This document shows, one piece after another, positions 17,412 to 27,412 of a DNA stretch of 64,000 nt. This DNA comes from Saprospiraceae bacterium (GTDB lineage: Bacteria > Bacteroidota > Bacteroidia > Chitinophagales > Saprospiraceae), in the NCBI GenBank assembly GCA_020627535.1, contig JAHDGU010000004.1, forward strand, positions 224,333 through 288,332, given 5' to 3'. The notes beneath the pieces are model-generated. The model ran no database searches. It saw only the letters and a list, made by a program, of their open reading frames with translations, and had not been told where the DNA came from. Numbering within the stretch: the first letter of the stretch is position 1; every line of letters begins with the position of its first letter. The position numbers and the translations under genes are program-made.

Positions 17412-20400
17412 CTACCTCAACAGTGTCACATCACCTGCCACCATTTCCACTTCTCCATCTGAGAGTCTTACCTTGGCCTTGTAAACGAAGACCTGACTTG
17501 CAGACTCACGTCCAGATTGCATGCCGTTCCATCCCTTCATTTGGGCGACAGCCACATTGGCTTCTCGGAAGACCTCAGCACCCCACCGATTGTAAATACT
17601 AAACTCCTCAATGATTGCTCCTGGATCCTTAGCTGCAAGCGCAAAGTGATCATTGACACCGTCGGCATTCGGTGTGAATACATTGGGAGCAAAAATATTT
17701 CTTGATGGCAGTACGACCACCTTTGTCTCAAGAAGATAGAGACAACCATTGCTATCCGTAATCATGATCTCATAGCTCTGCGTAGAGTCGAGATCGGCCA
17801 CAGGTGTGAAGCAGTCCGTACAGCTCAAGCCTGTGGCAGGAGTCCATGTCACCACTACGCCAGATTCATCTGTATCCCCCAGAATCGGCAATTCAATCAC
17901 TTCCCCTTCCTCTACGGTAAATAGCCCCGCAATCCCAAACTCCAAGTCGCCAAGAGGATCAATGACATACTGAGCAAATTGACTACAACCACTGCTATCA
18001 ATGACCGTCACGCCATACGTGCCCTCAGACAGGCCTTCAATCATTGGGGAATTATCAGCTTCTGGATCCCAGATAAAATCAAATGGTCCATCACCAGTCA
18101 CTGTCAGAGAAATAGATGCACCAGCCGTAGCACTGTCACAGCTATTTTCTATCTCAGCAGATATATCAATCGGTGATCCGACCATCAAGCTCAGCATGAG
18201 CGTCGTATCACACCCACTCGTAGAGTCACTCAATAGCACAGTATAATTACCTGACTCAAAAAATGCCATCCCAGCCCTGACAATGCTATCACCATTGCAT
18301 ATCTGAGCACTCTCTGTGACCGTCACTGCAGCACATCCTGGGGCTAGCAGAAGATCAATTTCTACGGGTCCGCAAGCAGTTGCATCCAAGGTCAGTGAAT
18401 CGATGATAGACTGAAATCCACTAGAAACATCATGATCAAGGTGTATCAAATAGTTACCCCGCTCTGCAATCACATCACTCTGACCACTGGCATCTGTACT
18501 CTCATTACTTTCCGTACCTGAGTCAGTATTTTCTAGAATCCAATCAATATTTCCGACTGCGATATCTCCTCCAGAGACCACGCCATCACCATCAGCATCT
18601 TCCCAGATTCTCACTCGTATATTCACACTATCATCTGGTACAATATTCACCATCACCACTGAGTCACAGCCAAGGCTTGATAAATAATGATGCTCAAATA
18701 CACCTGGCGCGATCCAAGAACTATCACCAAATGCCACTGTGTCACCTTCGCAAGCATAGAGCTCTACATCTGGACCTTGTACGCGACAATTTTCCATGAT
18801 GAGAAGCGTGACTGAAACTGAATCATCACATCCGACAAGCTGGGCAGCTTGACTATCAATAACCACTTTCCATCTAGGATGCAATTCTCCACGATCGATC
18901 AATGCCAAATAATCATCTGCCGGAAAATCAACAAAATCAAACTGACCGTCTTCTTCCGTTTCTGTACTACCCATTTGCACGTCAGTGCTCGACTCTATCA
19001 CCACGGTGATACCCGCCACAGCCGTATCCGTACCACTCACTGCCCCATCTCCATCTACGTCATCTAGCACCTCTACAGTCACGACACCTACGCCTGTGTA
19101 AAGCGTCACATCTAGAGGATCACTCTCCGCGACACAGCCATTGGTGGTGGTAATTTCAAAATGATAGGAGCCATCTTGATCGATCAAAAAGTCATCTGGA
19201 AATGTAGTCCCGGTTTCTATGGAAATACCATCACGGAATATTTCATAGGATGCAACACCTGCGAGGGCAGGAAGGCAAAGTGTATGCGGATCACAAAGAT
19301 CAAAACAGCCACCCGGCAAGCGATCCACGGGTGCTGATGGGCGAATATTTAATTCATTGGAAATACTACTACATCCATTTGCATTGAAGGCCTCCACGGT
19401 ATAAGTACCAGCAGCTGTCACTTCGATACTTGTTCCCGTCGCCCCATTGGACCATACATATTCCAGGCTCGGGTCGACATTGGTCACCGCCAAGATATTG
19501 GCATCAAAACTGCAGGCACTTCCGCTGGCCAGTCTGATGTTTGGTACGGCTGGATTGGCAATGACTTCGACCTCCACATATGAGGTATCTGAAGGACAAC
19601 CAGTATCAGGATCTATACCCACCACCCAGTACTCCGTGACGCCGTCATCTGGCAGAGGATTGACATGTCCGTCAAATATAATCTCATGGTTGGTCGAGCC
19701 TGTGCTCCATAAATAATTGAGAGCTACATCAGAAAATACTTGTAATTCAAAAAGGTCTCCCTCACAGAGCATCAGTCTGTCTTGCCATGGCCCTGGATCC
19801 TCATCGATATATATTCTTCTGGCTTTCGCCAAAATGAGGGGTGTCGGATTCACGGTGATAAATACAGCGTCTGTCGTAAATGAACAGCCAAAAGCATCCT
19901 CGATAAATACACTGTAATTATCACTTTGGGTGACATCGATCGCCTCTGTAGATTCTCCATTACTCCACTGCCAAGACGTCGCCCCAAGAGGACTCGTAAG
20001 AGTTGCTGTATCTCCTTGACAAAGAACATCTGAGGGCTGCACATCAATGTCACCGGCAAGCAGATTGGCCATGATATCAATGGTGGTGGTATTCGTCCCT
20101 CGGCAACCATATATATCATCACCACTGACACTGATGGTATATTGACCATCATCGTCATAGCTATGAATCACGGCTGCACTCATGGCTGTATTTTCTGAGC
20201 TCGTCGGATCACCAAAGTCCCAAGCAATATCGAGCACACTATCATCAATCTCAAATAATACACCCACTTCTTCGCAGCCTTCTGCTCTATGTGCGATCGT
20301 GAGATCTGGTCCGTCAGAGACGAAGATGGATTCCGTGTGTGTGGATGTACATCCTGAGGCAGCTGTGATCGATAGACTTACGTCAAAAGTTCCACCAGCT

Positions 20401-23400
20401 GTAAATGCATGTGTAGGATTTTGATCGCTGGAAGTATTATTGACCCCGCTTGCAGGATCATCAAAATCCCAAGACCAAGAAATAATCGATTCCGACGGAA
20501 TAAATGTGCTCAGATCGTTGAACTCTATATCCTCACCAGCACAAGCCGTGACACCCAGGAAATCTGATACCATTCTCACAGAATCTGTGAAAATCCAGTA
20601 GTGCGTGCAGGCAGGATCCTCGTATGGAAACCCCGCTAATTTCCCGGTAAATACAATCTGATAATATCCAGGCAAATCATAGGAGTAGTTGAGCTCATCA
20701 CCAATGACGACCGAGATCGCACCCTGACTAATGGTACGCACGACCCATCTACCTGTACCAGGAACATAGTCTGGCTCCTGTATGGTATATCTTTTTGTCT
20801 CGCAGGTCAGTTCTTCGATATCCACATCAAAATCATATAGACGCAAGGGGCATCCCAATCCAGGATCCGCATCTACAACACACGAATCTATGGGACAACA
20901 GCCGCCTAGTGTAGCGGGGAGACTGGAAGAGCTGCAGCCAAATTCATTGGTCGCAACCACCTGGTACTCCCCGACGTCGGTAGCAAGGTACCTAGGACCT
21001 GTACCTACACTAGATCCATTAAAGAACCACTCAAAACTGTAATCTATGCCATCTGTATTGGCTACAAGACGTACCCCATTGACGATGTCTGCGCATGTCA
21101 CATATGCATCAGGAGATGTCAGACTCACCTCTGGATAAGGCAACTCTTCAATCTGAAAGCTCTGTTGGCTACTACAGCCAAAAGCATCCGTCACCAGCAC
21201 ACGGTAATATCCAGGCAGGAGATCGGCGCTTGTATTATTGGATACTATGGTCCCAGCTGCATCTATCCATCGATGAGTGAGTGAAGGCTGATCAGTGCTG
21301 ATCGTCTCTCGCTCATTGCCGCAGCTAGAGAAATTTCCCAGTATTGTAAAGCTTGGTAGATCTCTCACGGTAATTTCTTTGTCAATCGCACCTGCACAAG
21401 TCTCTAGTCGTAGAGTCGCCGTACCTGACTTGGTCCAAAAGATGTCGATTTCATTGGTATTATTTTGCAGGAGTTCGCCCATGTCATCAGGTATGACTCT
21501 CCACTGGTAATCAGATGCCCCGATCAGCTCTACGCTATATGACTCAATCGACTCGAGGCAGACCGTATCTCCACTTGTAGTAATTTCTCCTGCTACCCCT
21601 CCTGTCACTGTCAAGCCAATCGCCGCCGAGCGACAATCAGTATACTGAAGATTGACATGATATGCATTGACCTCATAAGGCGCATCTGGACCAAAGGCAT
21701 GCGTAATGGATTGTCCAGAATAGGTGAAGGTATTCGCACCATCTATCACTTCCCATGCCGTGCCATATTCTCCAGATCTGGTGATGGTATAGCCATAGGG
21801 AATTCCAGGGCAGATATTTTCTTCTCCAGTAATGGCAAGCGGCTCAGTGGGCACTTCGGATACTTCTACGAGCTTGCGCGCAATTTCATTGCAGACATCA
21901 TCAGACTCATGGATCGCTACCCAGTAGTAGTTGCCAAGTGGAATCGAAAAATTGAAGGTCGCCGTGCTCGCTGTCGAAGAAGAAAAAACTACCGCTCCTT
22001 GATCGTCTTGTAATTCCCATCGTGCCATGACGGGCGCAGGCACTGAAAATCCCGCAAGAGCACTCGCCGTGGCATCATCACCTTGGCAGACATAAGGAGC
22101 TGCCTCGATAAACATATTGGGCGTGATCTGGACATCAAATGATGCATCTCCACCACACTCTAAAAAACAATTATCATAGACCACATCGATGCGAGCAGAA
22201 CTTACAGCATTGACATCATTCCACAAGACGACGATGCTATTACCTCCATCATTTTCCACAATGGTTCCATTGGCTGATAAAGACCAATTGTAGCTTGTCC
22301 CAGGAAAATAAGGAGCACTGTAAATCGACAGTTCGCCACTACAGACACTTGCATCACCCGAGATAGGACCATCAGGAGAAATAATAGGTACTCTAAATCG
22401 ATTGCTCGAACTACAATAAACCGAGGCACAACTAGATACTGCTAGATCAATAAATCCATCAGGACCTGAATGCCATATGACTTCAATAAAGTCATCACTA
22501 GATTCTCCACCGTCGATGACAGTACCATTACTTGATACAGTCCAATCGAATACTGTACAGCCATCTGTCACAGCGGTATATCTCTGACGCGTTTCTGGAC
22601 ATACCGAATTTACACAGCTCAGAGTGGGAGAAGCTGCATTGTCTACTTTGACAAATACACATTTTTCATCACTACACTCACACACTCCATTTGCCGTCAT
22701 GCGAAGCTCATATACACCAGGCAGCTCATATCGATACTGCAACTCGCTATCCTCCGAGCTATTGCCGTCACCAAAGCCCCAAGAATAATCGAGTCCATTG
22801 GTAGAAATATTCTTTAAATCAATTTCTTGAAAACGACAGACTTCAACTGTATCACCATCCGAATAAGATTGACCGTCCAATAGAAAATCAGCAATCGGCT
22901 CATCCATCACTTGAATACAGATACTCTCGACAAAGCAATAATCATCATAGCCAACCGTCACATTTCCAGGTGTCGTCCAATCCACTTCGATATACCAGCC
23001 AAAATCTCGCACTTCCGCATCACCGGTTACCATCCAACTACCATTGCCGACAGAGTTGGAATTTTCAAATCTCATGGTAGATCCTACACATACATGCTCA
23101 CAGTCGTTAAAATCTTCTGAGCATCCATCGAGTCTGATTTCTCCAAATCCTTCTCCCACCCATACATTGATTTCTACTGTATCAATCTCATTTGGTGATG
23201 CCACGACGGCAGAAATGATATATTCTCCCCCGACAAAATATGTCACGATCAGAAAAGCCGTATCCTCGACCATATCAACATCCCAAGGTCTATCAATATT
23301 CCAATCTAGGATCTCATACTCATCTGTCTCGCAGAAGAGAAAGTACTCTGCCGTCACTGGCGGGCACTCAAGCTCGCGAGGCCCTTCTATGAAGCAATTA

Positions 23401-23462
23401 ATCTGCGCAGAAAGAGAGAGGGACAAAACAAGGTAGAAGAAAATTGTGCTAAGGATTCTCAT
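17412..23462 (-). CDS. Giant PKD-rich surface protein with CHU_C (T9SS type B) sorting domain
   Basis: 2016 residues with a signal peptide (YLVLSLSLSAQ). The body is a string of Ig/PKD-like domains, including clear PKD cores YSWGFGDGNSS (around 226) and ISWSWDFDDPASG (around 990). Many short beta modules contain paired cysteines. Towards the C-terminus are two SdrD-B-like Ca-binding modules (VLDDVDGDGAVSGTDTAV and IWEDADGDGVVSGGDIAV). The last 90 residues are the gliding-motility-associated CHU_C domain: FAPNVFTPNADGVNDHF, YNRWGAEVF, WNG. Such proteins are exported by T9SS and anchored or released at the surface, often acting as adhesins (family knowledge). Monocistronic, with its own terminator. 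Confidence 0.92.
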   Translation of the reverse strand: MRILSTIFFYLVLSLSLSAQINCFIEGPRELECPPVTAEYFLFCETDEYEILDWNIDRPWDVDMVEDTAFLIVTYFVGGEYIISAVVASPNEIDTVEINVWVGEGFGEIRLDGCSEDFNDCEHVCVGSTMRFENSNSVGNGSWMVTGDAEVRDFGWYIEVDWTTPGNVTVGYDDYCFVESICIQVMDEPIADFLLDGQSYSDGDTVEVCRFQEIDLKNISTNGLDYSWGFGDGNSSEDSELQYRYELPGVYELRMTANGVCECSDEKCVFVKVDNAASPTLSCVNSVCPETRQRYTAVTDGCTVFDWTVSSNGTVIDGGESSDDFIEVIWHSGPDGFIDLAVSSCASVYCSSSNRFRVPIISPDGPISGDASVCSGELSIYSAPYFPGTSYNWSLSANGTIVENDGGNSIVVLWNDVNAVSSARIDVVYDNCFLECGGDASFDVQITPNMFIEAAPYVCQGDDATASALAGFSVPAPVMARWELQDDQGAVVFSSSTASTATFNFSIPLGNYYWVAIHESDDVCNEIARKLVEVSEVPTEPLAITGEENICPGIPYGYTITRSGEYGTAWEVIDGANTFTYSGQSITHAFGPDAPYEVNAYHVNLQYTDCRSAAIGLTVTGGVAGEITTSGDTVCLESIESYSVELIGASDYQWRVIPDDMGELLQNNTNEIDIFWTKSGTATLRLETCAGAIDKEITVRDLPSFTILGNFSSCGNERETISTDQPSLTHRWIDAAGTIVSNNTSADLLPGYYRVLVTDAFGCSSQQSFQIEELPYPEVSLTSPDAYVTCADIVNGVRLVANTDGIDYSFEWFFNGSSVGTGPRYLATDVGEYQVVATNEFGCSSSSLPATLGGCCPIDSCVVDADPGLGCPLRLYDFDVDIEELTCETKRYTIQEPDYVPGTGRWVVRTISQGAISVVIGDELNYSYDLPGYYQIVFTGKLAGFPYEDPACTHYWIFTDSVRMVSDFLGVTACAGEDIEFNDLSTFIPSESIISWSWDFDDPASGVNNTSSDQNPTHAFTAGGTFDVSLSITAASGCTSTHTESIFVSDGPDLTIAHRAEGCEEVGVLFEIDDSVLDIAWDFGDPTSSENTAMSAAVIHSYDDDGQYTISVSGDDIYGCRGTNTTTIDIMANLLAGDIDVQPSDVLCQGDTATLTSPLGATSWQWSNGESTEAIDVTQSDNYSVFIEDAFGCSFTTDAVFITVNPTPLILAKARRIYIDEDPGPWQDRLMLCEGDLFELQVFSDVALNYLWSTGSTNHEIIFDGHVNPLPDDGVTEYWVVGIDPDTGCPSDTSYVEVEVIANPAVPNIRLASGSACSFDANILAVTNVDPSLEYVWSNGATGTSIEVTAAGTYTVEAFNANGCSSISNELNIRPSAPVDRLPGGCFDLCDPHTLCLPALAGVASYEIFRDGISIETGTTFPDDFLIDQDGSYHFEITTTNGCVAESDPLDVTLYTGVGVVTVEVLDDVDGDGAVSGTDTAVAGITVVIESSTDVQMGSTETEEDGQFDFVDFPADDYLALIDRGELHPRWKVVIDSQAAQLVGCDDSVSVTLLIMENCRVQGPDVELYACEGDTVAFGDSSWIAPGVFEHHYLSSLGCDSVVMVNIVPDDSVNIRVRIWEDADGDGVVSGGDIAVGNIDWILENTDSGTESNESTDASGQSDVIAERGNYLIHLDHDVSSGFQSIIDSLTLDATACGPVEIDLLLAPGCAAVTVTESAQICNGDSIVRAGMAFFESGNYTVLLSDSTSGCDTTLMLSLMVGSPIDISAEIENSCDSATAGASISLTVTGDGPFDFIWDPEADNSPMIEGLSEGTYGVTVIDSSGCSQFAQYVIDPLGDLEFGIAGLFTVEEGEVIELPILGDTDESGVVVTWTPATGLSCTDCFTPVADLDSTQSYEIMITDSNGCLYLLETKVVVLPSRNIFAPNVFTPNADGVNDHFALAAKDPGAIIEEFSIYNRWGAEVFREANVAVAQMKGWNGMQSGRESASQVFVYKAKVRLSDGEVEMVAGDVTLLR

Positions 23463-23611
23463 AGTGTCTTAAGGTTTTTGACTTCCTTATTTGAGAGACA
23501 TCTCATGAGCGATCTGTTGTCCAAAATCATCAAAATAAAAATCTTTATTTCGAGGCAACGAAATGAACCCAAGCACCCTCTACGGCCTTCAATATCTGAC
23601 GATTTTGCTGC

Positions 23612-23651
23612 GCAAAAACCCATAATCTACGTGGTCTAGCTGGGTTTTTGC
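23612..23651. repeat. 11-bp inverted repeat in a divergent promoter region
   Basis: GCAAAAACCCA at 23612-23622 is perfectly repeated in reverse complement at 23641-23651 with an 18-base loop. It lies between two divergently transcribed genes, 34 bases before the ATG at 23685, so it may be an operator or a leader hairpin rather than a gene-end terminator. Confidence 0.5.
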
Positions 23652-23684
23652 CCTTATCTTCATATCACACAAAATACCTAAACC

Positions 23685-25088
23685 ATGCTACGCCAAATTA
23701 CCACAGTCCTTTTGTCGACCATGACACTCGTACTCTGTGCTCAGCAAATCACACCAGCAGGTGGCGGAGAATATATCCTACCTGATCAGACAGAGTGTCT
23801 CAGTGATGAGCAGAGACTAGAGATCATCGAGGCCAATCGCAGCTCCATCAAGCAACTGATGGAGCAAGGTATCATCAGTGTACTAGACTTGAGGCGACCA
23901 CCGAGTTTTGGATGGCCATTGAGCTGGGAGGAGAATACTCAGTTTGAACATCCCTACTTCAATAACAACTTCGTCGATCTCAATCCTGAGCTTGGTCCTC
24001 TTTCCTGGAATCAGTTTAGCGCAAGCAATCTAGACTACAACTGTGGCAACCGCAGTTATGATACCAATACGGGATACAATCATGCGGGCACAGATATGTC
24101 TCTCTGGCCATTCAGTTGGCTCCAACACGAAGAGAACACCGTGTCCGTAGTGGCGGCTGATGATGGTGTCATCATCAACAAGCTGGACGGAAATCCTGAC
24201 CAAAACTGCTCCTGTGTTGGGAATTGGAATGCTGTGTACTTAAGGCATGCCGATGGCTCTATCTCGTGGTATGGGCACCTCAAGCGTAATTTACTGACTA
24301 CAAAGTCCATAGGAGCTTCAGTGAGCAAGGGAGAGTATCTTGGCATCGTAGGGAGCTCAGGTTGTAGTACCGGGCCACATCTTCACTTTGAGGTCTATGA
24401 TCCTGACGGGAATATCGTGGAGCCATTTGCAGGCAACTGCAATGAGACCGTCGATGAATCATGGTGGGATGATCAGCAAGCGTACCACGATCCACATATC
24501 AATGCCATATTCACCCATGATGCCCCGCCAGAATTTGGCTGTAGAGACAATGAAGTTCCCAATCTGCAGGAGCAATTTGACCCAGGTGATCAGATCTATA
24601 CCGCATTTTACTATCGAGACCAGCTTCAAGGACAGATCTCCACGATGCGCTTGATCCAACCAGATGGAGCATTGTACAATCAGTGGACGCATTCATCTCC
24701 TCAGACTTATACGGCTTCGTACTGGTACTGGTGGTGGTTTTTACCAGATCAAGGCCCCTTTGGCACCTGGACGGTAGAGTGCGAGATCGATGGGAAGCTT
24801 GCGCAAAAAGAATTTGAATATGGTGATTTGAGTACGAACTCCACAGATCTCAATCAAGACAATCTATCTATCTCTCCCATCCCTAGCCAAGGAAAGATCA
24901 TCATCTCAGGCATAGACGGCCCATATGGATACAATCTCATAGATGTGCGCGGACAGATCGTAAGGAGTAAAACCAAATTGAACACCAATCAACTCGACTT
25001 CACCGATATCACGAATGGCATGTACTATCTCGAGCTATGGACACAAGATGGATATAAAACTCTCGAGAAAATAATTCTAACACGATAA
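23685..25088 (+). CDS. Secreted M23 (LytM) metallopeptidase with T9SS type A sorting domain
   Basis: 467 residues with a signal peptide (ending VLCAQ). The M23 catalytic domain spans about 125-245: the zinc ligands are His133 and Asp137 in NHAGTDMS, and His232/His234 in GPHLHFEVYD, with WYGHLKR between them. A linker and beta-rich region follow (about 270-385), then a type A sorting tail (YGYNLIDVRGQIV, ITNGMYYLEL). It probably cleaves peptidoglycan cross-links or elastin-like peptides outside the cell (family knowledge). It starts a plus-strand pair with the DUF6090 gene. Confidence 0.93.
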   Translation: MLRQITTVLLSTMTLVLCAQQITPAGGGEYILPDQTECLSDEQRLEIIEANRSSIKQLMEQGIISVLDLRRPPSFGWPLSWEENTQFEHPYFNNNFVDLNPELGPLSWNQFSASNLDYNCGNRSYDTNTGYNHAGTDMSLWPFSWLQHEENTVSVVAADDGVIINKLDGNPDQNCSCVGNWNAVYLRHADGSISWYGHLKRNLLTTKSIGASVSKGEYLGIVGSSGCSTGPHLHFEVYDPDGNIVEPFAGNCNETVDESWWDDQQAYHDPHINAIFTHDAPPEFGCRDNEVPNLQEQFDPGDQIYTAFYYRDQLQGQISTMRLIQPDGALYNQWTHSSPQTYTASYWYWWWFLPDQGPFGTWTVECEIDGKLAQKEFEYGDLSTNSTDLNQDNLSISPIPSQGKIIISGIDGPYGYNLIDVRGQIVRSKTKLNTNQLDFTDITNGMYYLELWTQDGYKTLEKIILTR

Positions 25089-25108
25089 GTGAAAAGATTC
25101 CACCAGAC

Positions 25109-25810
25109 GTGTCAAGAATACTCAATATATTTCGCAAAGAATCCATCGCCAATCGCCAGATGAAGAATTATATCCTGTACGCCATTGGCGAAATAGTGCT
25201 GATCGTCCTAGGTATTCTCATAGCGCTACAAATTAGCAATTGGAACGATGAGAAAAAGGAAGAAAAACTTGCCAAGGAAATGTTGTCAGAAATCGAAACT
25301 GCTATTGGTGGCGACCTGGCAGAAATGGACAATTTCCTCTACAGTCAAAAAAATGTACTTCAATGTCAACAGATCTTTGACCAGTGGCTTTCTTCTGACT
25401 CTGCATTTCCTGACTCTCTTTCCAGATACCTCCAGCGCATATTCATTGCCACAGAGTATAGTGTAAACTCATCAGGCTACGAAACACTCAAGCAAGAAGG
25501 ACTCCATCGCATCAAAAATGACTCGCTGAGAAATGCAATCGCCAATCTGTATGAAGTAAAATACCCGACTTTTCTAAAGTTTATCGATATCTATGAGAGG
25601 TTTCTAGAAGGTCTGATAGTCCACAATCAGGATCACTTCAATGAGCTGAGCTATATCTCACCGACCATGAGGCCAAGATCCGATAGAGCTCTCCAAACTG
25701 ATGAAGTATATCAATACAATCTCAAGACGCTGATCAATTTCAATCAGCTTCTGATGTTTCAAGCAGGTCAAACGCGGAAAGATATAGAGGCTACACAGGA
25801 GTTGTTTTGA
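25109..25810 (+). CDS. DUF6090 family single-span membrane protein
   Basis: 233 residues. An N-terminal basic segment (RKESIANRQMKNYILYAIGE) leads into one transmembrane helix (IVLIVLGILIALQISNWND), a characteristic arrangement of the Bacteroidota DUF6090 family. A helical, charged extracytoplasmic or cytoplasmic part follows. Function of the family is unknown. It begins 20 bases after the M23 gene and ends convergent with the gene at 25846. Confidence 0.85.
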   Translation: MSRILNIFRKESIANRQMKNYILYAIGEIVLIVLGILIALQISNWNDEKKEEKLAKEMLSEIETAIGGDLAEMDNFLYSQKNVLQCQQIFDQWLSSDSAFPDSLSRYLQRIFIATEYSVNSSGYETLKQEGLHRIKNDSLRNAIANLYEVKYPTFLKFIDIYERFLEGLIVHNQDHFNELSYISPTMRPRSDRALQTDEVYQYNLKTLINFNQLLMFQAGQTRKDIEATQELF

Positions 25811-25845
25811 TCCCTAGAGAACTTCAGAAAGTTTTGACCACAGAC

Positions 25846-27411
25846 TTACTTCTTATCAAGAAGGAGAAATTTATGAAGTCCCGATGTCGCAGTGTCATGC
25901 CAAATTCGGACAAAGTAGATCCCTCTTTGTAAATAGCTCAAATCAATACTCTCTTTACTTCGAATCAAACCAGCCTTCACTCTTACTCCAAGATCTGAGA
26001 TAATCTCATAGTGAAAAGATCGATCCTGATCATCAAATGAGAGTCTGAGCTCATCGCTGGCGGGATTAGGATATAGCGTCAAATCAATGAGGGAAGCTTT
26101 TCTGAACTCCTGACTCGTGCTTGTGATAAAATCTCTTGGACTAATCACTACTTCCTTGATCCATCCACGTTGAAAAAACGGTAGATCTGGATCATCTTGT
26201 GTAACGAGTATTTCTCCGAAGGATAACGCTGAGGTATCGGATGTCTTCTCGAGACCGTAGAATGCATGTCTGACATAATGCACATCCTTCTTAGAAAATG
26301 CAGAATCGTACAGAACATTTCCGTTGTGATCAAATAACAGTAGTATGGCAGGATCAGAGACTATTGAGCTATCCTCTGATAGTGAATCGACGAATCTAGT
26401 AGTTCCACATGCCAAAAAACTTGTGTCGCTCCATTTGATGAGATCATGAAAACCTACTTGCTGAACAAGTGAGCCTATATTCTTAGGACGCTCTACATGC
26501 CATAAAATCTCTGACAATGACGAATCCACTTTGATCACACGAGGAAAATTGGTGAATCCTGTGAACCATGCCGGCTGATATGCACTGTCAGAGGTCACAT
26601 ACAGGTTTTCCTGATTATCTGAGACAATAGATCTTGGAATACCAAACGAAGGTCCGTTTATATCACTCAAAAAAATCTGCATTGACTTCTTTGATACTAA
26701 GCTATACTTCGCGAGATATAATCGTCGTTTCAAATCAAACTGAGAAAGATTTTCACTAGAAGCGGTGCCTGCAATTGCAATATGATCAGCCTCCAAAGCG
26801 GTAATGGAATAAAATCTTGTATTAAACGTGTCGTGATTGGACAACAGGGCAAGTTGATCATAGCTAGAGGCACCAAGCTCATACACAAGTAAAAGGCCCC
26901 GAATGAGGACTTCTGCTGTATCAATAATCGAGCCAATGATGATGAATTGGGAATCAGATGTACAGATGAAATCCTGAATAGAGTAACCGCCATTATCTAC
27001 ACTATCAGGCAGACTTGGCAAAGTAATGATGTCTGGAACTCGCGAAGTATCTGAAAAGGACAAAAGTGTAATTGAATCCTTATTCTCTGCAATACGCTCT
27101 TGTCTCAAGTAGTACAGATTCTCTCCTTGACGTCAAATCCTGTAGGACGCATCTGCATCTGTATACGGCGATTCGACGAAGGACTCTATAGTTCTATTCT
27201 CTGTATCAATTTGGGAGAATCGGGTGTGCAGAATCGGCCATACAGAAGTGTCACTCTGATAGCCTACCGTCAGCAAACCTTTTGGCAATAAAACGCCATC
27301 ATGAAAAGTATTGGCACCCGTCGTATCAAAATACTCGAATTGACCAATGACGCCTGCACTCCAAGACAAAACTATAACGAAACAAAGCCAAAAACGTCTC
27401 ATGCTTTCCAT
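25846..27411 (-). pseudogene. T9SS type A cargo protein gene interrupted by an in-frame TGA
   Basis: Two minus-strand frames that look like separate ORFs are in the same frame: 27411-27133 (92 residues, signal peptide MRRFWLCFVIVLSWSAGVIGQ) and 27108-25846 (420 residues, from a TTG). They are separated only by the TGA at 27135-27133 plus eight sense codons (RQGENLYY). Together they make a 521-residue secreted protein whose middle is rich in propeller-like strands (QFIIIGSIIDT, HIAIAGTAS, LYVTSDSA) and whose end is a type A sorting tail (LYPNPASDELRLSF, YLQRGIYFVRIWH). It is therefore a nonsense-mutated gene, or a sequencing error, or read-through. The signal peptide could also start at the ATG at 27402. 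It directly follows the symporter gene. Confidence 0.8.
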
Positions 27412-27412
27412 A

